Shown here: in pieces, positions 54,000 through 64,000 of the stretch
Numbering within the stretch: position 1 is the first letter of the stretch
How the letters are laid out: every line of letters starts with the position of its first letter
Made by a program: the position numbers and the translations under genes
Assembly: GCA_021292165.1 (NCBI GenBank)
Contig: CM037885.1
Location: 10,845,042-10,909,041 of the forward strand
Length of the DNA stretch: 64,000 nucleotides
Reading direction: 5' to 3'
Source of the DNA: Shinisaurus crocodilurus
Taxonomy: Eukaryota; Chordata; Lepidosauria; Squamata; Shinisauridae
The notes under the pieces: generated by a model
Told to the model about the DNA's origin: nothing
Databases searched by the model: none
What the model saw: the letters and a program-made list of their open reading frames with translations, nothing else

Positions 54000-55690
54000 A
54001 AAGGAATGGATTATCCAAACAAGGCTTAAAACTAATAAAGACATTTATTAGTTTTACCTACAGTCCCTTTATTCATATATGCAGGATGCAAATAGGCAGA
54101 TTAGCGTCTTGGGTGTTAAGAGCCCGCTTCATTGGAGATCACTGGCTGGAAGCCAGCTCAGACCATGTGTCCATCAGGTTGGGGGGGGGGAAGAAAGAGA
54201 GAGAGAGAGAGAGCTGGCCACAGAGAGGCCAGAAGTAGGGAGGAGGGGTTACAAAACATGCACCCTGGAGATTGTTCAATTAACCCTTTCCTCCCACTCT
54301 AACTAGTGGTTACATTACCTTGTTGATTTAAGCAAGCAATATTACAATCTCCATCAGTAATTCCTCTCATGGGGCCTTTTCAGCTCTGGAAGCGCAGGCA
54401 GCCTGGAAGGCTAGCAGTGATTAGGTTTGGGTTGCCATTACATCTGGATCCATGGATTGTTGTTCATGGGTTGTTTTGCCAGGCTACAGAGCCAGTGGGC
54501 AAAAAGGGGCAAAAACAAACTAACAGCCTCTCTACATGCCAGTACTACAGCACCACAGTGGCATTAGGGATATAGGGAGGGAGTGGGAAGAGGAGGAGGG
54601 AAACAAGCAACCCAGCAATTGAGAAAACAAACCATGATTTGTTTGATCGTCTGCCAGACAAACCCTGGGTAGGGCAACAAAGCATGGGTTAACCTTGGTT
54701 TAAATAAATCATGGGTTAGCATTGTGTGTGAACCAGGCCTATCATGCTATGTCTCGCTTTTTGTGTTCTGGACATGGCAAGGTGAGTGTTAAGGAAGTAT
54801 GAAGGGTTTTTTTTTTTTTTAAAGAATATATAATTTAAATATAATTTAATTATATATTATAAATATAATATAATTTAATATAAATTATATTAAAATATTA
54901 AAAATTATTTAATTTAATATAAATATAATTTAAATATAATATAATTTTATATTAATTTAAAAATTAATGAATGATATAATGAAGACTAGCCTGTTGCCAT
55001 TGGTTTGCCTTTCCATTCCTTCTTTCCTTCTTAGCATCTTTATACTGCTAAGCACAAAATTGATTCCAGCCCAGGGCAGGTTACAAAATCAAATTAAATC
55101 CTTTAAGAGGAGAAACAGAAGCAAGCACTTGTTGGCCTCATTTACAAAGAAAAGAGAGGAAACACTTGTAAAGGATGATGCCTTCCGACAAGTACATAAA
55201 CCCTCTTGACCACCTCTCCTCTGAGTTCCAGTCAAGCCTGAGTCACTTCGACCTTAATAGAACCTTAATGGGTTGTATACCAGTCTTTGCTGGTGAGGCA
55301 TTTTTCTGGGAAGCTTGCCATACAGTGATGATTTTAGCTTCTATTGTGTGCCAGCTGCTGTGGAGAATCGCAGGATGAAAGGTGGAGTAGAAACATTAGA
55401 AAAGGAAGGAAGGACGGAGGGCTTGCCAGATTCAAAGTTGGAAAAGATGCATGGACATTTAGGTCTCCGGATACGATGACAGGCAAAGCAGTCGTGGCTC
55501 CTGTCCCGTCCGTCCGTCCGTCCGTCCCCCCCTTTGTCACCCACCCTCCTCCTCAGCTTGCTGTGTGGCATACCTGGAGCTCTGGTTGATTAAGGGCACA
55601 ATTCTATGGCCCCTAGACATTGTCTGATGGTCCGAAGAAAAAAAAAACTGGGAGCCGCAAAACCATTGTGACATTGTGCCCCACATATAA
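54000..55690. other. No gene recognised; AT-rich tract inside
   Basis: 54815-54975 is nearly pure A/T low-complexity sequence. A (TCCG)n run lies near 55505-55530. Nothing coding was seen. Confidence 0.45.
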
Positions 55691-55696
55691 AATGTA

Positions 55697-55780
55697 ATAA
55701 TTTCCCCTACCTATGCACCCAACATAATCCACCAGCGAGAGCTGGTGGATTATGTTGGGTGCATAGGTAGGGGAAATTAT
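55697..55780. repeat. Perfect palindrome, 40-bp arms and 4-base loop
   Basis: Arms 55697-55736 and 55741-55780 are exact reverse complements around GAGA. The arm outer ends are ATAATTTCCCCTACC and its inverse. Confidence 0.95.
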
Positions 55781-56035
55781 CAGCTGACGGATGATGGGGG
55801 TGTTGCTGGTGGATGATGGGATGCCACCAGCAACATCCCCCCCCCCAAGCAGTAGCATCCCGTCATCAGCACCATCCAGCAGTAGCACCCTCATCATCCA
55901 CCAGAAACACCCTCCATGTGGTAATAGCACCCCTCATCATCCATCAGCAGGATTTGCTGGTGGATGATGGGGGTGCTACTGCTGGGGGGAGGGTGTTGCT
56001 GGTGGATGATGAGGGTGCTACTCAGGCCTGTCTTT
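55781..56035. repeat. Direct and inverted repeats of a GGTGGATGATG motif
   Basis: GCTGGTGGATGATGGGGGTG and inverted CATCATCCACCAG recur several times on both strands directly after the perfect palindrome. Confidence 0.75.
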
Positions 56036-56159
56036 AATGTGGGGCAAAAGGGGCAGCTGCAACAGCTGGAGGCACCCTGATTGGGAAACAGAGCACTGTT
56101 GCACAACTACAACTCCCAGCATGCCCGGATAGCCAAAGGCCTACCTGCCTCCTCGCCTG

Positions 56160-57115
56160 CTTGTGCTCTCCGCGGCGAGCCGGCCGCGCTGGTCCCTTGA
56201 CACGCTGGACCCCGCGCTATGTTTTTGGCGGGGGGGGGAACTTTGGCGCGTGCAGGAGCCCTCCTCTCTTCTGCCGCTCACCCGCTCGCGTCCCTGCTGC
56301 CCAGGGGGGGGGGTGCTGCCGCCGCGCCAAAGTTCCCCCGCCCCGCCAAAGTTCCCCCGCCAAAATCATAGCGCGGGGGTCCAGCGCGCCAAAGCAGCTG
56401 GATGTGACGCGGCGGCGGCAGCATCAGCGGCTCTGGCATTGACTCCAGCGGCGGCGGCGGCAGCTAGAGCGGCGCGGAGAACGCTCCGCGCCTCTCAGAA
56501 GAGCGAAATCGGGCTGCCCCTGCCAACAGAATCAGGCCATATGTGAGGCGGCGGCAAAGTTTTTTGCGGAGCAGGCAGCCTTGTCCTGCTCTCATCTCTT
56601 CCGCTGCCTGCCTGCTCGTGTCCCTGCTGCCGGGGGGGGGGGTGCCGCCGCCGCGCCAACATTTTTGCGAGCGTGCAGGAGCCCTCCTCTCTTCTGCCGC
56701 TCACCCGCTCGCGTCCCTGCTGCCCGGGGGGGGTGCTGCCACCGCGCCAAAGTTCCCCCGCCCCGCCAAAGTTCCCACGCCAAAATCATAGCGCGGGGGT
56801 CCAGCGCGCCGAAGCAGCTGGATGTGACGCGGCGGCTTCAGCGGCTCCGGCATTGACTCCAGTGGCGGCGGCGGCGGCAGCTAGAGCGGCGCGGAGAACG
56901 CTCCGCGCCGCTCAGAAGAGCGAAATCGGGCTGCCCCTGCCAACAGAATCAGGCCATATGTGAGGCGGTGGCAAAGTTTTTTGCGGAGCAGGTAGCCTTG
57001 TCCTGCTCTCATCTCTTCCGCTGCCTGCCTGCTCGAGTCCCTGCTTCTGGGGGCGGGGGGTGCCGCTGCCGCTGCCAAGTTTTTTTCCCTGCAGGAGCCC
57101 TCCTCCTGTCTTCCA
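56160..57115 (+). repeat. GC-rich tandem repeat, unit about 0.42 kb, about 2.3 copies
   Basis: CTGCCGCTCACCCGCTCGCG recurs at 56271 and 56694. TCCTGCTCTCATCTCTTCCG recurs at 56584 and 57001. CAACAGAATCAGGCCATATG recurs at 56524 and 56940. CpG-dense; open frames on both strands here are by-products of GC richness. Confidence 0.82.
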
Positions 57116-59327
57116 CTGGACCGGTTGGAGGCACGCAGAGGAAGGGGGGTAAACTGGGGGGATTTCCCCCTCCATGGTTGGAGACAGCACTCTGACCTCA
57201 GAAGGGGCAGTCAGAGATGGGACCCCGCTCCCTCTCACAGGCAGGCCGACTGCTTTGTGTATTCATTTTAACTCTCCCGCCCTGCCTTTCAGTTCCATTA
57301 ATTTTCAAGGTAGCTCACAATTGGAGAAAGAATTAAGAATATAGATTAAAAACTGCACACAGAGACAAAACCACCTCAATAGAACAGCAGATCAATTGCA
57401 GATAAACGTTCTGTTGAGCACAGCTTAACAGGGAACAGCACAAAGCTAAAAAGCCTAGGCAATTAAGGCTGCTCTCCTATGCACACTTGTCTGGAAGTAA
57501 GTCCTTTCGAACTCCATGGAACTTACTTCTGGATAGATATGCATAGGATTATGCTGGAAAAAGGTCTTTGCCCACTGGTCTCTCTCTCTTCTGGGCCAGT
57601 GTGTCTGGTGAAACCCATGGTTGCAGAGGGCAATTTTCAGACTTCTCACCTTGTGCAAATGGCACCTGCTAAAATTCTCCCTTCTACACAACTCTTAAAG
57701 ATGCCGGTGCTCCATCGTCCTTTTGCAGCTGGACGGACCACCCCAATGCCTTCTCTTTCCCTCTACCCCACATCTACAAGCCCCATACCCCATCAAAAAC
57801 AATCCTCCAGTTGTTTTTAATTAATGGGGCGAAATAGATGCCACATGTCCAGGTATTAAATCTTATTATGCACTCTCCACTTTCCTGAGGCTACCCAATT
57901 CTGGCTTCCTTCAGAAAGAGAGATCCTTGTTGGAGACTTCTGGCATTTTCTTGGGTAAAATTGGTGTTTATTTTACAAATATACAAGCTGAGCACAGAGT
58001 CAGACAGCACAGCAATCCTATAAACGGTGAGTCAGTGTCCCACTTCCGATCCCTGGAGAGGCAGCTCAACACCCCAAACACCTAGAAACCTTATATAATA
58101 AATAGTCTTTTAAAGTCGTTCCTGCATTTCCATGCCTAAATTTCACCCCAGAAAATCCATATCTGATTCAATTTGTGCTTGCCTTGTTTTCCCTGCCCTG
58201 AATGGAGGTTTACAGGCCAGGGAGAAGACTGAACCTGACGGGTTTTCCTTCAACCTGCCATACTGTTCTTTTCCTACCTGAGCTGGCTGTGTAACCCCCC
58301 CCCCCCCCGGATTGTAAATTACATTCCAGAGATTAAAGTCACCAGGGATGGGTCCCAGAAAGAGACTGGGATTACAGCAAATATCTGACCCAGAACAGTG
58401 ACATCATCTGGGGCTAGGCAGAGAGGTGCTTTCACCCCCTCACCTAGGCATCTAAGGAATTTGCTTTATCATAGTGCCAAACCCCAAAGGACCTCCTTAG
58501 TGGTTTCCAAAGACGTAGGTAATTTAAAGCCATGCAGAGTGGGAGTACTGAAACAGAAAAGCACGGGACTTCCGGATTCCATCTCCACCTTTCAGGGAAG
58601 GATAAAGATAGTAAGCATTGCCGAGCTGCACCAGTCCAATGTCCGGGCAGTCCAGCATCCTATTCCAGCTAGATGCCTCTACATTCATGCTCAGGATGTG
58701 AAGTTAATAGCCATCTCCTCTTTGTTGCCAGCACTTGATGTGGAGAGGTATACTGCTTCATAGGGTGCAATCCAATGGGCTGTGCCCTCGTTAGATGGGC
58801 GCCTCCAATCTCAGAGGCTTCCAAGCATCCAATGCCCTGCTGGGCTGCTGCTGGCAGGGCTGAAGGAGCAACGGAGGCCATTTTCACCTCTCCATCCTCC
58901 TTTTTGTAAATTTTCCTCTAGACAGGCCTCTGAGCCCATCTAGAGTAGTTGCACTGCTGGGGGCGGGGTTGGAGCTGGAGAGGCCATAGGATCTCTCATA
59001 ACCTGGGCCTCTCCTCTCTCCTCCTCGCTCACTGCAACATCCTCTTTCAAACCTCTCTGAGGTCCTCTGAGATGGCTTTTGTGACCTCAGAATGCAGGTG
59101 CCATGGTTCTTCCTGTGGCAGCTGCAAGGCGGAGGCGAGGGGAGGGATCGGATTCTGCAGTCCCCCTTCCAAGGTCAAAGCAGCAGTGTCTACGGTCTTG
59201 GAGTGGGGGACTCCAAAGAATCCTATGGTTCCTGGGATGTTCTCTGGCCACCATAGGATTGCTCTCTAAACGTGGAAGTCCTGTTGACCTGTCATGGCTA
59301 ATCACTGTTGATTGATACTAACATTGA
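57116..59327. other. No gene recognised
   Basis: Intergenic. At about 57940-58020 GGTGTTTATTTTACAAATAT looks like an antisense LTR-type polyadenylation end (a similar motif is at 51970), but its borders could not be fixed. Confidence 0.35.
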
Positions 59328-59443
59328 CTGGGTTCAGACAACAGATCTGAACCCAGTCAAGGGTTGAGTATGGTTTGAGTGTGGGCTGTTGCCGAACCAT
59401 GGGTTGCTGTTGAAACATGGGTTATCATGTTGTCTGAACCCAG
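59328..59443. mobile_element. Inverted-repeat MITE (CTGGGTTCAGACAACA family)
   Basis: Termini CTGGGTTCAGACAACA and TGTTGTCTGAACCCAG are exact inverses. Confidence 0.75.
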
Positions 59444-59472
59444 CCACACTAACAAACCATGGTTGGTTAACC

Positions 59473-59526
59473 ATGCTGGGAGTTGTAGGCCAAAAATATC
59501 TGGGGACCCAAGGTTGGAGAACACTG
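59473..59526. mobile_element. One-arm remnant of the palindromic hAT MITE
   Basis: CATGCTGGGAGTTGTAGGCC to GGTTGGAGAACACTG; the other arm is missing. Confidence 0.7.
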
Positions 59527-59649
59527 CTCTAGACTGTGCAAATGGCCTGCAGGCAGACTGCCTTATTAGGTATCCCTTGCAGAGGGGAAATGTGGCTGAA
59601 AGTCTAAACCTCAGCAGGAAATGATCTGACCATGACTAGGGAAGTGATG

Positions 59650-60144
59650 CTAAATCCTCCCCCCACCACCACATTTCTGCTCCACTGAGAAAATTGCATC
59701 CAATGTGTGTCCCGCCACATGTGTTGAGCTGATGACATGTTGGGACAGCCCCATGGGAGTCACGAGGTCCTTAGCCACCCCAGATCCAATGGCTTTGGCA
59801 CGTAACTTGAGGTCCCCCAGGACAATAATCTTACTCAACACCAAGTCTGAGACCATCTCCGTCTTCTCCAGATGGGAGACCGATGGGTAGCAGGGTGGGT
59901 GGTATACCAGTAGAATCCCTAATTCGTCATGAGTGCCCAACATAAGATACAAATGCTTAGGATTGGCACCCAGATGTACAGGAAGCCTGGAGAGGGAATC
60001 CCTATAGACTATGGCATCCCCAGACCCATAAGTCTGTGTTGGTGCTGCAATGAGTATCCAGGTGGACAGAATTCGGAGGGCTAACCCACCCTGTTCCCCC
60101 ACCCAAGTCCCAGTTATGCATACCAGGTTGGTCCCTTCATCCAT
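59650..60144 (-). pseudogene. L2-type LINE endonuclease-domain fragment
   Basis: A single minus-strand open frame of about 164 codons carries TNLVCITGTWV, IIVLGDLKLRA (the Asp-Asn type GDxN motif, with Asn changed to Lys), LVTPMGLSQHV and THVAGHTLDAIFS. This matches the apurinic-type endonuclease of L2/CR1 elements. The RT part is absent; the fragment is probably inactive. Confidence 0.8.
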
Positions 60145-60915
60145 AATTAAGTCTCAGATGAGAAAGGTTGATTTGTAGATGCCTAATTAGCACTCTCACT
60201 AAAGAGGTTCACATGACCTCCCCTCCCCCCCCCCACCGCCCCATGCATAGAAAGGCTCTGTAAGGGGGTTGCAGAGTAGCAAAGCTTTGCCTGTTGCTGG
60301 CCATGTATTCAATTTCAGAACACATCAGAAGGGGATGCAAACATGTCAGTAGGAAACCTCCCTGAGTGGGAATCCTGACCCAATCAGGATCCCACCCCAC
60401 ATCTATCTATCTATCTATCTATTTGACGACCCATCTTTCCCCTACTAATAGCACTCAAGGTGGCTAGCAACAATAAAATCTAAGATAAACTACGAGATTA
60501 AAATGAAATAGAAATCAATTAAAAACACACCGCTAAAAAGAAGAAATAAAGAGCACCCCGGTTAAACTTACTTCAGCAAACAGGTCAGCTTAATAGCTAA
60601 AAGCCTGTGAGAATATTAATTTAAAAAAATGTCTATTTTTATATCAGAACTGTTCTGAATGCATGGGTGGGATATGGTGGGTGGTCCCCAGGACAGAGAA
60701 CAGTCCTCTATAGGAAGGGCTGTCCAGTCCAGTTTCAGTTTAAAGACCAAGAACCATCAGGAGGAGGAGCTGGCCCTTGAAGCTGCCCATCGCAACACCT
60801 GGACAGGAGACTGAGCAAGGCACACAGGTCACCTGGTCTCAGTCTTCCACACTATGGTAAGGCATACTGTATTTCTATTGAAATTACAATCATTACTTCT
60901 ATATCTGCATCTATA

Positions 60916-61173
60916 CAGTAATACCTTGGATTGCAAGTAACTTGGTTTGAGAGCATTTTGCAAGACAAGAAAATTTTTAAATATTTATTTAATTTTTTTT
61001 AACTTGATATACAAGCGACGACTTGCAATACAAGTACAGTACTGTAGTACGGCTTAAATTAAAAATCTCTGTACAATTTTTTTTTTTTTTGGATTTCGTT
61101 TTGATATAAGAGTGTTTTGGATTACAAGCACAGTTTCCAGAACGAATTATGCTCTCAATCCAAGGCATGACTG
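60916..61173. mobile_element. Tigger/pogo-like MITE with TA target duplication
   Basis: Termini CAGTAATACCTTGGATTGC and CAATCCAAGGCATGACTG are flanked by TA. The interior repeats TTGGATTACAAGCAC-type motifs. Confidence 0.75.
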
Positions 61174-61179
61174 TACGTA

Positions 61180-62266
61180 TAAACTAGCATATGCAAATCT
61201 CTCTCCTCTTTTCTCATCTTTTTTGGTGATTCATAAGCCACCCTAGTTCTGGCTCAACAAGGGGCTGGCCTTCCCCCTGACCCCAGCCTGGCATCTTATA
61301 TTCCCAGACAAGGATGTTGCAAAACAGAACTTAGAAATATCTCCTAGACATGTGGAAGTTGAGTTCTCTGACCAATATTTTCTTCAACCCATCTTTTGGG
61401 CAATGCTATTAATACGCATTTACCCGAAGTCCTCTTTAATAAAATAAATAAAAGTTAAAGTATGTTCCTATTTTTATTTTACTATCATGAGTAACTTTAT
61501 GGAAATGTCTTTGTGGGGAAAACCAAGGAGTAACATACTGGAGAACTAAAAATGACAGCATGCATACCATCCAAGATTTTGCTGATGCAGATAGGGACGT
61601 GTGTATGAATAACACTTCTCCCCACACAACACTTCTCCCCACATGAAGGGTCACCACTTGAGTTCTTGTCTCCAGCTGATGCCCCCCTACTACATACCGT
61701 AATAAAGAAATTTCCCTGCTGCCAAATGCAGCAAGGAACTCAGCAGACACTGAGGCAGAAACCTCAAAGAAAAGCAAGAGTACTTTTATTAAGAAAACAG
61801 ACTATGCACATAGGAGAGAAGGTCCTCCACCTTGGCTTCAAACCCACTCTGCCAAATTCCTCTACAAAACTCCCTTTTATTATATCTTATTAGGGTTATC
61901 TATGCAATGCAATGCAATGCAACACTAAGCATGCTCAAACATAATTCTATGCATTCTTTCTTTTTCACCAACATATTTTGGTTGCAAACACCAGGGGCTG
62001 CGTAACTTGTTTATCCCCTGCGTGACTTGTGATGCCGCATAACTTGTTTATCCCCTCATGCCACTATCGAAAGTTCTAGTTGTGAGGAGGTTAGATCTCT
62101 AATGGCCCATTCACACATGCTTTTGTAGCCAGCCATCAAATGAGGAGAACATACGTGTGAACCTGGCGTCTGTAAAAAACAAAACAAAACAAAACAAAAA
62201 CACCCAACAACAACAGATAAAGGCATAGAGGATTTCTTAAACTGAAATCTTCATTCATAGGAACAT
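61180..62266. other. No gene recognised; possible LTR remnant
   Basis: 61700-61900 contains TACTTTTATTAAGAAAACAG, of antisense-LTR appearance. A short (GCAAT)n run lies near 61900. No splice-bounded coding sequence was seen. Confidence 0.35.
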
Positions 62267-62641
62267 GATTTCAGAACATTTCCTAGGAACATGGGAAGCA
62301 GTCTTGTATGAAGTCAGACTCTTTGTCCATCTAGCCTAGTGCTCTCCAACCTTGGGTCCCCAGATGTTTTTGGCCTACAACTCCCAACATGACCCAGCCA
62401 GCTATGCTGGCTGGGGCATGCTGGGAGTTGTAGGCCAAAAACATCTGGGGACCCAAGGTTGGAGAGCACTGACTAGCCAGTGTTGCTTATTCTGACTGGC
62501 AGGGTCTCTCCAGGGGGTCTCAGGCAAAAGTATTTCCTATCACCCAGTACCCAATTCTTTTAACTGGAGATGACAGGGATTGAACCCAAGGCCTTCTGCA
62601 CACAAAACATGTGCTCTTACCACTGAGCTACGCTACGGCCA
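62267..62641 (-). mobile_element. tRNA-Ala-derived SINE with inserted palindromic hAT MITE
   Basis: The minus-strand head GTAGCTCAGTGGTAAGAGCA is followed by TTTGTGTGCAGAAGG and GGTTCAATCCC. Interrupted at 62337-62471. Confidence 0.7.
62337..62471. mobile_element. Palindromic hAT MITE
   Basis: TAGTGCTCTCCAACC and GGTTGGAGAGCACTG. The flanks atctagcc and gactagcc/actagcca are a decayed 8-bp duplication. Confidence 0.8.
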
Positions 62642-63309
62642 CTTCCTAGTTGGAAATGGATCAAGATATCAAAAAATGAGAGGGATTTCCAACGTGAGAT
62701 TACCAACAAGAAGAATCTATCTTTAGTTATTCCCCTCCCCTTTGTGCAGCATATGGGGGGGGGGGGGTGCCGCCGCAAAGAATCAGGGAACAGAAGGATG
62801 GAGAATAAGACCAAACACAGGCACCAGATCAATTCCGTATATGGCAATAAAATCAACCCTGAATCAGGTGGGGAGTGGAATGGAAGCAAAAACGGGGGTC
62901 GAGAAACCTGTTTGGAATCACAACCGCCAATCCTAGGGCGAGATTTTCCAAAGGGAGCAAAAGGTTACATATTACACTTGGGAACTCAAATGTCTCAGGT
63001 AATGATCATATATATGAATTCCAGTCTTCAGGGGGAAGAGCACACAGTTGCTTAAGCAGCCAAAACAGACACCACTCAAGCACAAGAGGGAAGTAGCTGC
63101 GGGCTTGGGGAAATTCAAAGATTTGCAGAAGTACCAAATTTTTTGGGGGGAAAAATACCCTCTAAGAACTGAGCAAGCTTAGCGGGCAAAAAATGCTGAT
63201 TGTCAAGCTGTGTGTGTGTTGGGGGGGGGGGGAGATGGAAAATAGAAGTGGGACTAAAATGTAGAGACTGAATTCCTGCACAGGGACCACTCCCCAGTGC
63301 AACCCATTT

Positions 63310-63600
63310 GCTTTTATTTATTTATTTGCAGCGTTTGTATACCGCTCCATATCTAGGCAGATTCCGGAGTGGTGAACAATAAAAAGATAAAACAGATGAA
63401 AGAATAAAAACAATGCATTAAAAGCAGGATAACATTAACACCGTGGCTGGTCAGCAAGGAAGGCCGCTCGAAACAAAGACGTCTTCAGCAGGAGCTGGAG
63501 TCAACAGAGTGTCGGAGCCTGCCCGACCTCCAGAGGCAGGAGTTCCAAAGAAATGGAGCTGCTCTTCTCCTGGTGGACTCCAACCGGGCCATAGGTTTAG
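63310..63600 (-). mobile_element. L2-type LINE 3'-end fragment
   Basis: ATACCGCTCCATATCTAGGC and ATTCCGGAGTGGTGAACAAT match 20755-21075 in order and content. Confidence 0.6.
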
Positions 63601-63629
63601 ATAGCATCATCTTGGTTTAAGTAGCATCT

Positions 63630-63760
63630 GTGCACCTGGAGCCTCCCAATGTGTTGGACTACAACTCCCATCATCCCCAGCCAACATGGCCATGCTGGCT
63701 GGGGATCATAGAGGTTGCAGTCCAACACATCTGGAGGGCACCAGCTTGGGGAAGGCTGAT
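63630..63760. mobile_element. Imperfect palindromic MITE
   Basis: GTGTTGGACTACAACTCCCA and the inverted GCAGTCCAACACATCTGGAG around CATGGCCATGCTGGCTGGGG. Confidence 0.6.
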
Positions 63761-64000
63761 TTACAGAGAAATACAATATTTATATTTATTTTATTTCTTT
63801 CAGGCTTCTTATGCCACCGTTCACAGCAAAAGCCCCCTCAAAGCTTTCTGTCTAACTCGAGACGGATTGTCAGGAGGAAGAGAGCAAAAGAGAGAGAACC
63901 AAGGGATGGTGTGTGGCAGTATTATTTGGCTTTCACCTCAGTTGGGGAGAAGGACTGCGGTCTGACAGAAGTTCTGGCATGAATTTGGGCAGGACCGGTG

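Noticed and set aside
56161..57238. Several long frames rich in Ala, Arg, Pro and Gly on both strands
   Set aside because: GC-rich tandem repeat; frames repeat with the unit and carry no recognisable domain.

Overview
This is a vertebrate nuclear window. It has widely spaced, intron-interrupted coding exons in a sea of interspersed repeats. The repeat set points to a squamate reptile (lizard or snake): many tRNA-derived SINEs of the Sauria type, a 5S-rRNA-derived SINE, a tRNA-Ala-like SINE, L2/CR1-type LINE fragments, short palindromic hAT elements and solo LTRs. The species call is inference.

All convincing coding sequence is on the minus strand and belongs to the Ly6/uPAR (LU, three-finger) superfamily, with every intron in phase 1. 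Three genes are visible. (1) At the left edge (138-216) lies the signal-peptide exon of a gene whose other exons are outside the window. (2) A complete five-exon gene (18266 down to 5030) gives a 352-residue, two-LU-domain, GPI-anchored protein. Its signal-peptide exon is about 90% identical to the one at the left edge, so these two genes are tandem duplicates. It resembles LYPD3 in layout and TEX101/CD177 in its first domain. (3) A complete seven-exon gene (47045 down to 25690) gives a 335-residue, three-LU-domain, GPI-anchored protein with 28 extracellular-domain cysteines, recognised as PLAUR (urokinase receptor, uPAR).

Layout: 1-420 duplicated 5' end of the off-window paralog; 663-1727 solo LTR; 1.8-4.3 kb small repeats; 4.3-18.4 kb the two-domain LU gene with repeat-filled introns (including two LINE fragments); 18.4-25.6 kb intergenic, with a CpG-rich hAT element, an L2 reverse transcriptase fragment and one orphan signal-peptide-like ORF on the plus strand; 25.6-47.05 kb PLAUR, whose introns hold a second copy of the 663-1727 LTR and a third related LTR; 47.05-64 kb intergenic, with no gene recognised but with a telomere-motif tandem repeat, a perfect 40-bp-arm palindrome, a GC-rich 0.42-kb tandem repeat and a LINE endonuclease fragment.

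The cluster should encode GPI-anchored cell-surface proteins. PLAUR is expected to localise urokinase at the cell surface; the role of the two-domain paralogs cannot be read from sequence. Exon boundaries were assigned by hand from splice consensus, reading-frame continuity and family resemblance; no database search was run.
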